Position numbers and translations under genes: made by a program. Source: Prostheceraeus crozeri (lineage: Eukaryota > Platyhelminthes > Polycladida > Euryleptidae). From it: DNA of 64,000 nt. Location: positions 558,001 through 622,000 of the forward strand of contig CAJQUW010004775.1 in the NCBI GenBank assembly GCA_907163375.1, given 5' to 3'. Positions 11,914 through 22,650 of the stretch are shown here, in pieces. The notes beneath the pieces are model-generated. The model was given only the letters and a program-made list of their open reading frames with translations. It did no database searches and was not told the origin of the DNA. The stretch's first letter is position 1. Every line of letters begins with the position of its first letter.

Positions 11914-12084
11914 CTACCGCGGCGTAACATTCTCATCAAAAGCCTTTGAATTAGTCTCTCCTTCATTCACAACAGCAACTGCGTCTTTCAACGCACTCAG
12001 CAATTGTTGTTTGGACAGCTTATTAACTTGAGATGTAGACATTCTACGAACATGAGAGAAAGAAAAGGAATCAGAATCTGCCAT
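11914..12084 (-). pseudogene. LINE ORF1 N-terminal remnant
   Basis: A 56-aa frame starting MADSDSFSFSHVRRM, with a polar stretch (SKQQLLSALKDAV) that looks like the start of an ORF1 nucleic-acid-binding protein. It stops shortly before the endonuclease begins on the same strand. Assignment rests mainly on its position ahead of the endonuclease. Confidence 0.35.
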
Positions 12085-12123
12085 CGAAAAAATTAAGTGA
12101 AATATCCACAAAACGTATTTTTT

Positions 12124-12190
12124 GAAATGGGTTCGAACTCTGTACCTTCCACAAGCACAAACAGCTCGTTAACCGATATACCATGCAAAC
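12124..12190 (-). other. tRNA-like block (SINE-head type)
   Basis: Read on the minus strand, GCATGGTATATCGGTTAACG resembles a polymerase III A box in a tRNA D-arm, and GAGTTCGAACCC about 35 bases later matches the B box/T-arm. No complete cloverleaf is visible, so this is more likely a tRNA-derived SINE head than a functional tRNA gene. It lies immediately upstream of the LINE 5' end in the same orientation. Confidence 0.5.
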
Positions 12191-12534
12191 AACGATTCAG
12201 ATTGGGAATGTAACAGTCAGATAAATGCAAGCCAACACAATAGCGCGATGATATGGCGCGATATTATGACGCAATCTTCCAGCTGATACAGTCGCAGTAC
12301 AGAGAACAGTTCCAGAAGAAAGGATAAAATCACTTATAATTTGATCCACAGGAATTTTGTATAAATAACGATGGCAGAAAATGACTATCGATGAGATGAG
12401 GATCACGATGATATGAAATTCCACAAATAATGATAGCAAAATCACAATGAACGATGGAAAACGAAGATGGACGACGAGAGACAAATTCAGACACAGCCGC
12501 ACACGATCACGATCACGAGGCATCTTCACGAGGC

Positions 12535-13175
12535 ATTATCCCTCCCACTTTATTATCCCAAAATCACAAGTACAGAACTTTTGGATTCCTAGCGCTTACA
12601 GACTTTGCCGCCACGAATATGTAAAAACTCGCTACAAGCAGCGATTTACAATTTACTTATGTATTTTATCAAAAATCGATAACTACCAAACGACAAATTT
12701 TACACCGTTATAACAAAAATTTATGGGAAAATGTAATGTTTGTGTAAGATTTGAAAATGTAACGGCACAGAGAGAAAGAAAGAAATAGACAAGTTCCTTG
12801 AGATGGGATCCGCAGGTTGCAATGCCGATGGCACATGCACTATTCGTAGGCATTTGCGTTGGATAAAGGCTCTGGTAAAAAACCACCATTGTGAACGCTT
12901 GGCTAATGTTAAAAGTCCTGTCACATCCGTGTGATGTGTCTGTGCCGTTACATTTTCAAATCTTACACAAACATTACATTTTCCCATAAATTTTTGTTAT
13001 AGCGGTGTAAAATTTGTCGTTTGGTAGTTATCGATTTTTGATAAAATACATAAGTAAATTGTAAATCGCTGCTTGTAGCGAGTTTTTACATATTCGTGGC
13101 GGCAAAGTCTGTAAGCGCTAGGAATCCAAAAGTTCTGTACTTGTGATTTTGGGATAATAAAGTGGGAGGGATGAT
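12535..13175. mobile_element. Foldback element with ~237-bp arms
   Basis: The arm 12535-12771 is repeated as its reverse complement at 12939-13175. The only change I noticed is one base (ACCGTTATAAC against ACCGCTATAAC). The spacer of about 167 bp carries no gene. The outer ends read ATCCCTCCCACTTTATT and its complement. The open frames seen in each arm are mirror images of one another and not genes. Confidence 0.9.
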
Positions 13176-13790
13176 GACAACTTATAACTTCGGCATTTCA
13201 CAACGACTTATGAATTGACACAGTTAAAAGTTTAAATAATGCATGTCAAATAGCCTGTTCGGGTGGAGACACCTGTGCGTCTTCTTAGACACTTAAATGT
13301 CGCATATATTTATGTTGGGACAACAGGTTGTGATTTTCTACGCTTTTGTAAATTTGCAGCGATTATGTAGCTGTGCATTTTATGCATTTATGCATTTCCT
13401 TGTAAATGCAATTTACACTAGTGTGATACATCAGTGGCTTTGGAATGAGAAGAATGCAACAGAATATAGATAGCAACTGACTTGATTTTAAGTTTTGGAT
13501 TTTAGATTGGAAAATATCAAAAGTTGTTTATTGTCATCACCAAGGTGAGAATAATGAAAATGAGATGGTTCAGACAATATTAATTCACTTCAAACAAACT
13601 TCAACCAATGAAATCAACCAAAAATCGTGGCACAGTGCCAACTTTGAGACGTGAGACGTTTTCCTCTGCGGAATTATCTTGGACATCACGACTCAAAACT
13701 TTTTAAATTGTATTATCTTTCATCATGCAAAAATCCGTAGATATTTCCGGCATGGTAACCGTAAGCGTAAAATTATTTAACAGACGGGAC

Positions 13791-13862
13791 TACTGGTGTT
13801 TATAGTTTGCAATTCTGCCTGTAGATCCATCTAAAGGAAAATTTTCAATACTTAGTAAATAC
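13791..13862 (+). repeat. Dispersed repeat, copy 1
   Basis: About 70 bp containing TTTATAGTTTGCAATTCTGC and ATCCATCTAAAGGAAA. It is repeated at 21463-21530 with a few changes. Copy 1 abuts the hAT terminus at 13863 and copy 2 abuts the right end of the mariner, so both elements appear to have entered copies of one older repeat. Confidence 0.7.
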
Positions 13863-15540
13863 TAGGGCGGTTTTTTATTGACCTAAAAAAATTTCGAATT
13901 TTGACTTTATTTTCAAGTAAAGTTTTACCTAAAATTTTGACTTAAATGTAAAATTTTTACCCAATCTTTTTATCTAATTCAGTTTTGTTTAACCAAAGAA
14001 AACATTATTTCAGACTCACAAGAAAACGTTACCTGTTTTAATTAAAGAAACACATTTTATTATTGAGCCCACAAATACAAAGTTCTTCACGAAAAGAAGG
14101 AATGCCTCTTAAACAACGAGTTAATTGTTACTGGCGTTGTAATTCATTATTGCATAGTATTTAATGTTTTGGGGAGAAAAGTTTCTGTTAAAACGCAGGA
14201 GATTTTTCAACTGGGAAAAGCTTCGTTCGATCGCAGCTGTGGTTGATTGTGCACACAACAGAAGATTGTATTCAGTTGGTGAAATATCGTCACGTGCCAA
14301 GTTAACAATCTCCGTGATATCATTCTTAAATAAACGCAAGTTTATATATGATTTGATTTCACAGGGATCAATTCCGAAATCCAGACTGTTTACGTCCTGT
14401 ATTACCTGACGAATGTTGTAGTTGGTTCCTTCGCATCGCTCCATTAGATGATGCAGAGGTCTATACGTTGCCACATCCACGAGTTGGTCAACAATTACTG
14501 TGCTGGAAACTGCAGATTTTGCACGACTTCCAAGTGATCCATTATCCTCGAAACCCAGCAAACCAACAAACAAACTCGCTTGTTTGACGTCGGAAAGATG
14601 GTCTGCATACCAAAAAGCCGCGTTTAACCATGTTCCCCACCTGGTTACGACCGGCTTTGGTGGACTTCCAATCGATGCAAAAAGAAGTCGGCGATCACCA
14701 TTTTTAACAGTGGCAGCCTTGATTGAGGAAATCAAACTGTCGACAGCCTCATACTTCGACTTCACAAGCAATGCACAGTTGTGCAACAGGTGCGCCATAC
14801 ACGTTACATGAAATAATGATGGATACATAGACTTCAAAGTTTTGCCCGCAAGAGTCATATAACGAGCTGCATCAGATAGCAGTAAAAGGAAATTATTGCG
14901 ATGAACATTTAAATCTTTAACAACATTATCAATAGCATGGCACACTGTTTGATGATTGATGTTTCCTTCTACCTGTCTACAGGCATATAGATAAGTAACT
15001 TCAGGCATTTCTAGAATTCCGACAAGAATGTTCATAAACTTCCGACCAGAAATTTCCGTTTCGTCCACCATTATAAATATTTTTTCTCAATTCACATATC
15101 GAAACAATTTCTGTTGTTCTAACTGAAAGAGTTTTGGCACATGTTGCCGACATGATGACTTAGATTGGCAATGATGACCCATAAAATCAAATAAATCTTG
15201 TATCGCTTGATGCTCCAATTTACGTAAAGGAATGTCAGCGGCTAAAAACGCTGTTGTTACATGCTTAGCCAGATCAGGTTTGAAGTTCAAGAAGGTCTGA
15301 CTTTCATGCTTTGATGAGGTGGGTACTGATGATGAAGAGGCAATTCTTTGTAACTTCGTCGCATGTTTGGCACTTTTGCAATGACTGTCAATCATAAATT
15401 GTTTCGCGTATTTCACCGGGCATTCACAAAGCACACAGAAAAGTTCATTCCTTGGTATTACTTTAAATTCTTGAGGATATTGTCAAGTGATTCTTTTGCA
15501 CTTGGATGCATCACTTTCAGTTGTCTTGGGCATTTCGAAC
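13863..15540 (-). mobile_element. hAT transposon, nearly complete coding region
   Basis: The 3' terminus begins TAGGGCGGTTTTTTATTGACC at 13863. A second hAT in the window starts TAGGGTGGCC at 37438 and shares further end sequence (TTTATTTT, AAAATCTTAACC), so the two are related families. The transposase gene fills 14121-15533. No matching inverted end was found to the right, so the 5' end is missing or diverged. Confidence 0.75.
14121..15533 (-). pseudogene. hAT transposase, two in-frame stops
   Basis: A single reading frame of about 470 codons begins MPKTTESDASKCKR. A BED-like zinc finger follows (FCVLC, then DSHCKSAKH). Next come the transposase core with the catalytic-type VDETEISGRKFMNIL, the LLLSDAARY region, the CMAHLLHN histidine region and VTRWGTWL, and finally the hAT dimerisation tail with AAIERSFSQLKNL. 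The only lesions I see are two TGA codons, one about 17 residues from the start and one just ahead of EKIFIMVDETE; there is no frameshift. Length and domain order are close to an intact hAT transposase, which cuts and pastes its element and makes 8-bp duplications. The decay is therefore recent. Confidence 0.85.
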
Positions 15541-15665
15541 AATCGAAGATAGTCAGTGTCAGTTAACAAAAAGATGTAGTTATGTGCGTTGAAATCCTTG
15601 CGAGAATATTTGGTGTCCCAATAGCTTAGCTTTTTGTTTTGATTGAAAAGAGTTCGGGAAACCCA

Positions 15666-15725
15666 GATCTAAAAATAGCGCTTAGGAAGGCCAGGTGTCT
15701 AAAAATAGCGCCTGGGAAGACCAGA
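15666..15725. repeat. Two-unit short tandem repeat
   Basis: TCTAAAAATAGCGC followed by GGAAGGCCAG or GGAAGACCAG occurs twice, about 31 bp apart. No function is evident. Confidence 0.6.
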
Positions 15726-15972
15726 TTCCTGAAAAATTGGCCTGGCAGAAACTGCATTCGTCGGGGATAAAGCTGATATTTACTTTATTTCTTTTACATT
15801 CAAGCTGAATCTTGTTACCAAGTTTTGGTTTCAGCTTTTTTATCATCATGGCCTCCCGCTATCTTGAGTATAGGTTCGACAAATAGGGGGCTTAAAAGTT
15901 CGGTGAATGATTAGACGTCTCTGAAAAAGAAGAAGCTGTGTACACATAAACACACATCAATGTTCACTGAGG

Positions 15973-17721
15973 CACAGACTTCTAAATTTCTCTGGGCAGA
16001 TAGGTTGAAATTGGCTTCCTACATGATCAGGCCAGAAATCCTAAATTTTACTACCTTACAAGTAGACTGTCATTCTGCATTATCAAATTTTTGCCAGTAC
16101 AATGCATGTCAAGCACATTATGCATTATCTTTTAAAACACTAGGTTACAGGACACATACACAGCAAGGTTTTGCGAAGAATTAAGCGGAAAAGTCACCAA
16201 GAAAAATGAAGTATCGACATTCTGAACAGGTTTTTTCATTTTCTTAAAGAATCTATTTTCTTTGACTAACTAATCAGTTTGATCTCATTGAATACCTTCC
16301 AACAAAGAATGCATGGTTGAAGCACAGATGCGTTTGGTGGAAAAGAGCACATGATAAATTTTATTCAAAAGTTTTGTAGCTTCAAGGATGTCGAACATTA
16401 CCAACTTAATATTTCTGACAGTGCATTAACAGCAGGCATCACATTTTTTGCATTTCAGAAGTGAAAGGCAACAAGCACCACTGGGATCATCTCGATTATT
16501 AGGATTAATATTGAAATCAGTCTTTGCACGCAAACATTTACATCCTGCATACATTTCATCTTCTGTGGTTGACTGCATGATATTTTATCATCAACATTTC
16601 TCAGACTGAGTCTGGAAAACATCAATAAAGAAATTGTTTATATTTTTTTGTCACTCTCTGTGCGATGATGATGGAGATAAAATAATTTGTTCCATTCATT
16701 TCACGTATCCAGTCAAAACACTTCTCAAGATAATCCGAATGTTCTTTTCCAAGTACTTGTCATTGTTCTCAGAAGAGCTCCATCACACGTCGGATCGCTC
16801 CATATCTGTTCCAACCTCCTCAGAAGTGGATGTTCAGGTTGGGAATGCTTAGTGTGTCCATCATCATTGTTTTCATGAAAATAAAATAAGGATCTCCGTT
16901 TTCTGTTCCTCTTGATTTCAAGACATTTATAGTGTGAAATTCGGCGGCTTGTCTTTTCCTCTCGAAATTGTCCCTTACCGTGTTCAATGATATGGGTGGA
17001 TTTAGCGTTAATCTTCCGTCCGTAGACTTCGACTTTACCAGCAACTTTGTCAGCCTTTCCCAAGTATTGCATAATTGAATCTGATTTCGAATTTCTATTA
17101 CTGGCTGGTCATCCAGACACAATACAAAAGTCATCAGATTGATAACTTTGGAAAACGTGTGATAGATGATATGTGCTTGTTGGCATGGATTTCTCTCCAC
17201 GTAGGTTCGAATACTCGCACAATTTTCGCACAATTCGCTGTGTCCTTTAGATAATGCATTTTCAATTTTTTAGTTTTCCTTCTTTGCATGCGATAATGAT
17301 CTATGTCCTTCGTGGTGGTATTGAAGTCAGGTTCGTACAAGTGAAGGTTACACGAGACGGACTGTTTAGTTGCGATATAATACTTTCAACTAATTAGATG
17401 CAATTGCAGATTCAAATTTCCTTGTTATGCAGAGGAATGTATTGATGCTACACTGTCATTGTGTTTCGGTTGACAATCACCATTGATATATTTGTTTGGT
17501 ATTTGCATTGGAATGAATCGCACTAGAGACTCGATTCAAATATATCTTTATATTCAAATATATCAAATATAAAATTCAAATCTATCACTTCGATTAAATA
17601 ATTCACTTCGATCGATATAAAATTCGATCTTCTGTAACACAATTGTTGGTTGGCCGGAACATGTAGAAAATGATTTCAAATTTTGCTCACCTATCTGTCC
17701 AGAGAAATTTAGAAGTCCATG
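15973..17721. mobile_element. TIR DNA element, copy 1
   Basis: It starts CACAGACTTCTAAATTTCTC and ends with the inverted match GAGAAATTTAGAAGTCCATG, a terminal repeat of about 30 bp. ACTGAGG stands on both sides (15966-15972 and 17722-17728), a 7-bp target duplication. Minus-strand frames at 16820-17233 and 17134-17340 are open but overlapping and unrecognised. They have counterparts in copy 2, so they may be decayed pieces of one transposase. The superfamily is not assigned. Confidence 0.8.
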
Positions 17722-17728
17722 ACTGAGG

Positions 17729-19663
17729 CATAGACTTCTAAATTTCTCTGGACAGATAGGTTAAAATTGGCTGCCTACATGATCAGGCCAGAAATCCTAA
17801 ATTTGACTACCTTATAAACAGACTGTCATTCTGCATTATCAAATTTTTGCCAGCACAATGCATGTCAAGCACATTATGTATGCATATTTATGAACACTAG
17901 GTTTTAGGACGCATGTACAGCGAGACTTTGCGAAGAATTATTGGAAAAGTCACCAAGAAAAATGAAATGTCGATATTCTGAACACCGTTTTTTCATTTTT
18001 TTAAAGAAAGAATCTATTTTCTTAGACAACTATTCAGTTTGATCTCATATAATACCTTCAACAAAGAATGCATGGTTGCAGCACAGAATCGTTTGGCGGA
18101 AAAGACCACAAGATAAATTTTATTCAAAAGTTTTGCAGCTTCAGGGATGTCGAATATTGCCAACCTAATATTTCTGACAGTGCATTCACAGCAGGAATCA
18201 TATTTTTTACATTTCAGAAGTGAAAGGCAATAAGTACCATTGGGATCATCTCGATTATTAGGATTCATATTGAAATCAGTATTTGCATGCAAACATTTAC
18301 ATCCTGTATACATTTCATCTTCTGTGGTTGACTGCATGATATTTAATCATCAACATTTTTCAGATTGAGTCCGGAAAACTTCAATTAAGAACTCGTTTTT
18401 ATTTTCTTGTCACTCTCTGTGCGATGACGATGGAGATAAAATAATTTGCCTGTCATTTCACGTATCCAGTCAAAACACTACTCAAAATAATCCGAATGTT
18501 CTTTTCCAAGTATTTGTCATTGTTCTCAGAAGAGCTCCATCACACGTCGGATCGCTCAATGTCTGTTCAACCTCCTCGGAAGTGGATGCTCAGGTTGGGA
18601 ATGCTTATTATGTCCATCATCATTTATTTCATGAAAGCAAATGCAAAGAAGGATCTCCGTATAGTTCACGGTCCTGATCCCCTTGATTTCAGGACATTCG
18701 TGGTGTGGGAATCGGTGGATTTCCCTTTCAATGGTCGTTGCTGTGGGTGGCTCTTCCGCCCGTTGACTTTGAGTTCACCATCAACTTTGTCAATCATTCC
18801 GAAGTGCAAAATAATTGTATCTGATTTCGAATTTTTATTGCTGGCTGGTCACCCAGAGAGATTGTACAAAGTCATCATATTGACAACTTTGGAAAACTTG
18901 TGATAAATGATAAATACATTACGTGCTGGTTGGAATGGATTTCTCTCTGTGATAGATGCGAACATTCGCAGATATTTCGACAGTCAATAATGCGACGACG
19001 CGGAAGGGAAGATTTCAACTCATGATCGCAATTTTTAATCCATGATCATTTTCAGATGTCACAAACCCAGATAGAGCGGCTTCCTCGCAGATTTTAGACA
19101 AAATCGACATAACAAGAAATCCTCCGGATGTGTTTCCATTGCCAGGACATACACTTGAAAATGTGGCCATGCCAGATTGCGGCTTTGTAGTTGTTTGGAG
19201 AAGCATCTAAGCAGAAATTGGAATTGTGATGGCAATCCTTAAGATTACGCTTTTTCATTTCTTCCATTTTTCTTCTTTGCTTGTCATGATGATGTATGTC
19301 CTTCGTGGTGACATTGAAGTCACAGTCATGGAATTCTAGGTTACACAAGATGGAATGTTTAGTTGGAATACAATACTTTCTACTAACTCGATGCATCTAC
19401 AAATTCAAATTTCTTTGTTATGCAGAGGAATGTATTGTTGTTACACTGTCATTGTATTTCGGTTGACAATCACCAGCGATATATTTGTTTGGTATTTGCA
19501 TTCGATTGAATCGCACAAGAGGCTCATTTCAGATAGTCATTTATCACTTCGATTAGCTATAAAATTCAATCTTCTGTAACACAACTGTTGGTTGGCCTGA
19601 ACATGTAGAAAATGATTATAAATTTTGCTCACCTATCTGTCCAGAGAAATTTAGAAGTCTATG
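17729..19663. mobile_element. TIR DNA element, copy 2, head-to-tail with copy 1
   Basis: Same ends and same orientation as copy 1, roughly 90% alike over the first kilobase by eye. Its internal segment around 18960-19210 has no counterpart in copy 1. It is followed by a third ACTGAGG (19664-19670). Minus-strand frame 18014-18337 has a cysteine cluster (CLSLLKCKKYDSCCEC) suggestive of zinc binding, and the same region exists in decayed form in copy 1. The frame at 19094-19396 shares TTKDIHHHDKQRRK with copy 1. Confidence 0.8.
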
Positions 19664-19957
19664 ACTGAGGTGTCGGTAAACATAGCGCAGGGTATGACGC
19701 GCGCGCACTATCATAGAAATCTGCAGACGCATTGAAAAGTTCAATCCACAGAATTAGATTGTTTAATCGTATCGCTTTGCTAGAAGTGCAAACTGATTCA
19801 AACACATGGCACATGAAGGAACTTAATAAGTGGGCAAAAAGAAATTTTTAATACCTTGCAGAGATAGGAAAAATAGTCGTGCGTCGATTGCGGATTGCTC
19901 TGAATTCCTTCAAAATGCTCCGATCGCCTCGATTCCTTCAGATTCGATGAATTCAGA

Positions 19958-20110
19958 TCATTGCGCAAAAGGTTTCTCGATAATGTTCGGCCCTGCGATT
20001 ATTATTAAAAAAGTTAGCAGGCGCACGAAAAAACGTTCACAAACTTCTCTGTAGAACTTGACATCGACTGTGTCTCTTTGCTGTATGATCCGGTTGATAA
20101 CAGTCACTGA
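19958..20110 (-). pseudogene. Possible second mariner relic
   Basis: A minus-strand frame contains DTVDVKFYREVCERFFVRL. This resembles the conserved TVNAAFYKEVSRRFLQHIR of the mariner transposase just to the right, but in the opposite orientation. It is a short stretch only and may be coincidental. Confidence 0.3.
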
Positions 20111-20347
20111 AACTTTGCACAATTTGGCGTGATTAATGTTGAACTGGTTGCTCATTGTTCGATTGCTATGGTATTTAGTCAACAGATTGTGCCATTTCAT
20201 TAGCGTTACATGTTCCAATGTTTCCCTTCTAGTCAAACAGAAGAAGAGACGATCTGTCTAATTCTGTGGTTCAATCAGATGTGGAGTGTTCGTTACCCTT
20301 TGAATCATGCTGTAGCAGGCGATCGATTAACATCTCACTTTGTCCAA

Positions 20348-21375
20348 ATGGAGCAACGCTTAACATCAAATTCTGCTTCAAGTCAAAGAAGACGGCAGGC
20401 ACATGAGATGCTACTTGAAGCCTATGGAGAGAAAGTAGTTAGCAAAAAGTGTGTTTACGATTGGTTCAAAGGATTCAAAGACGGGAGAGAATCGGTTGAG
20501 GACGAAAGACGCTCCGGTCGTCCATTGACAAGCAGAACTGACGTCATGATTGCAAAAGTTCGAGACATTGTGTATCAAGATAGGCGGCTGACACTTCGGT
20601 TGATGGCGGAGGAGTTGGGAATGAGTAAAGACACTATCCACACCATCGTTCGGGGAAACCTTGGAAAGCGGAAGATTTGTTCACGTTTTGTGCCACACCG
20701 ACTGACTGTGAAGCAAAAGCAGACGATTGGAATGCTCCAAAGATTTCATCAACCAATGTCAACATGATCCCTCCTTTCTCACCACCATCGTTACTGGAGA
20801 TGAATCATGGTGCTACCAATACGACCCGGAAACCAAGCGCCAATCGATGGATTGGTGTTCTCCATCTTCGTCAAGACCCACAAAGAGTCGACTTCAAAAG
20901 TAGAAAATGAAGACAATGCTGATAGCCTTCTTCGACAACGACAATTTGATACACAAAGAACTTGTACCTTTCGGTCAGACAGTGAACGCCGCCTTCTATA
21001 AAGAAGTTTCGAGGCGATTTTTGCAACACATTCGTCGTGTTCGACCAGAATTGCACAGGACTGGATCGTGGGCGCTGCTTCACGACAATGCATCGGTTCA
21101 CAGTGCGATTCGTGTTCGACAATTCTTGGTTCAACATGGTATTGTTGCGATTGACCATCCACCTTACTCATCAGACCTGGCTCCAGCTGACTTTTTCCTC
21201 GACTAAAGAATTCCCTCAAGGGTGCTCGTTTTGACGACGTGGAAGACATTCAGAAAACTGTGGCGAGGCTCCTGCAGACCATTTCCGCGGAGGCTTTTTC
21301 GGAGAGCTTCCGAAACCTTCTTGAGGGCTGTCAGCAGTGTGTTGAGAGGGATGGGGACTATTTTGAAGGGCAATA
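20348..21375 (+). pseudogene. Mariner transposase (DD34D)
   Basis: The frame starts MEQRLTSNSASSQRRR. The N-terminal half holds two helix-turn-helix units, seen as YDWFKGFKDGRESVEDERRS, GRP and the LAEELGMSKDTI-like region. The catalytic core shows GDESW, HDNAS and the final APADFF. Exactly 34 residues lie between the second and third aspartate, the mariner DD34D signature. The C-terminus (LKNSLKGARFDDVEDIQ) ends at a stop near 21375. Decay consists of one frameshift near 20760, one in-frame TAG near 20908 and another frameshift just after the third aspartate. Confidence 0.88.
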
Positions 21376-21446
21376 AATTTATTTTTGTGATATCTAGAAC
21401 TTTTATTGCTCTATGAGAAAATTCACAGAACTTTTTAGACACACTA
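20348..21446 (+). mobile_element. Mariner transposon, 5' end not found
   Basis: The transposase region is followed by a right end finishing in AACTTTTTAGACACACTATA, with TA available as target duplication. No inverted partner of this end was found to the left, so the 5' terminus is lost. The right flank continues into copy 2 of the 70-bp dispersed repeat. Confidence 0.8.
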
Positions 21447-21462
21447 TATTGACCGGATTATT

Positions 21463-21530
21463 AGTGTTTATAGTTTGCAATTCTGCCTGTGGATCCATCT
21501 GAAGGAAAACTTTCAATACTTAATAATTAC
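21463..21530 (+). repeat. Dispersed repeat, copy 2
   Basis: Matches 13791-13862 with a few substitutions (for example ATCCATCTGAAGGAAA), and lies directly against the mariner right end. Confidence 0.7.
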
Positions 21531-22640
21531 TTACATTGTACGTATGCAACAACAGTATTTATTGCTCGACACACGATAAATGACCCCCCATCGTGCAATA
21601 AAGAGTTACACACAGAGTACTAAGAAAATTCTGAAAGTGCCAAAGAATTTGAAACAGACCTACATAGACCTCCATTAATTCTATTTTGCCAATGCTTACA
21701 AGTGACTCTCATCATGCTAAGCCTGTGCGCGTCCATGATAGTTCTGATGGAGCTCTGTAAAACTAGATGAATGGAACAAAGATGGATGGAAACGAAAATT
21801 ACAAACATACATACTAGATGTGCAGCAAAAAAATGTTAGAAAATCACAATGACTAGACTACTAAGTCAGTGTCGGACGAACGTAAGGTTTTTAATTGATT
21901 CTTTTACTATCAAAGGAATACCAAAGGCCAGTATAGCAAAGGAAAGAAAGCACCTGAACACACCAGGAAAAGTAGAAATTAGATTCAGAGCAATGTCACC
22001 GCTATCTACAAATTGCTGCACCAAAGTCAACATCTCATCAACATTACTCGGCTACCAAGCAGTCCCTCTGCGATGAGATAATGTTACTGGATGCGGAAAA
22101 ATCTTTCTAGCGGATCGGCGGCCGCTGGAATGCCAAGATAGCCTATATATTAGCAAGAGGAGCAACTGCAGGGTACACAGTATTCACTATGAGATTCTGA
22201 AAATTTGAGGTCGCGGGAATTGAGAATTTAAATCCTGAACTTGAATTACTTAATTTTTGTAACTTTTCACATTTTCCTCAGCATCAGGAAATGCATCGGA
22301 TAATTCTTGATATAGCCGTGATATTCAAAAGGTTTTATTCTCATGACATAGAAGTTTATATTGTTTGAATTGAAATGATAAATAGAATTGAAGAATTCCT
22401 CCAAGTTGGTTTAATTGCACTTTATGCTTAAATATCTTTATCTCCAATTTGCTGCGACCAAGCTAGCAGATAAAATGAATCATTGAAACTACGGCAAGCA
22501 GTGCATACAGTGCATCAAAATGAAAATCGTTTCATGTTTTTCATGACAAATGTCTATACTTGAGTGGAATCATCCGCATCTTCGTGTCGCAGCTCCACTC
22601 GGTCAAGGCGTTCTTGACCTGCATACGTATCCTACATGTA
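21531..22640. other. No recognisable feature
   Basis: AT-rich, with short frames only. No repeat, domain or terminal signal was recognised. Confidence 0.5.
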
Positions 22641-22650
22641 TGCTGCGGCT

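Larger units (their letters stand above)
9185..12084 (-). mobile_element. LINE (jockey/CR1-type), decayed, internally deleted
   Basis: Read on the minus strand, this holds in order a short ORF1 start (12084-11914), an apurinic-type endonuclease, a reverse transcriptase, a C-terminal region and a 3' tail ending in a TC microsatellite near 9190-9215. The ORF1 remnant is joined almost directly to the endonuclease, so most of ORF1 has been lost. A tRNA-like block lies just upstream of the 5' end. The coding part has two frameshifts and one in-frame stop, consistent with a moderately old copy. Confidence 0.85.

Noticed and set aside
18496-18903. 135-aa plus-strand frame in TIR element copy 2
   Set aside because: Not conserved as an open frame in copy 1 and opposite to the minus-strand frames shared by both copies.
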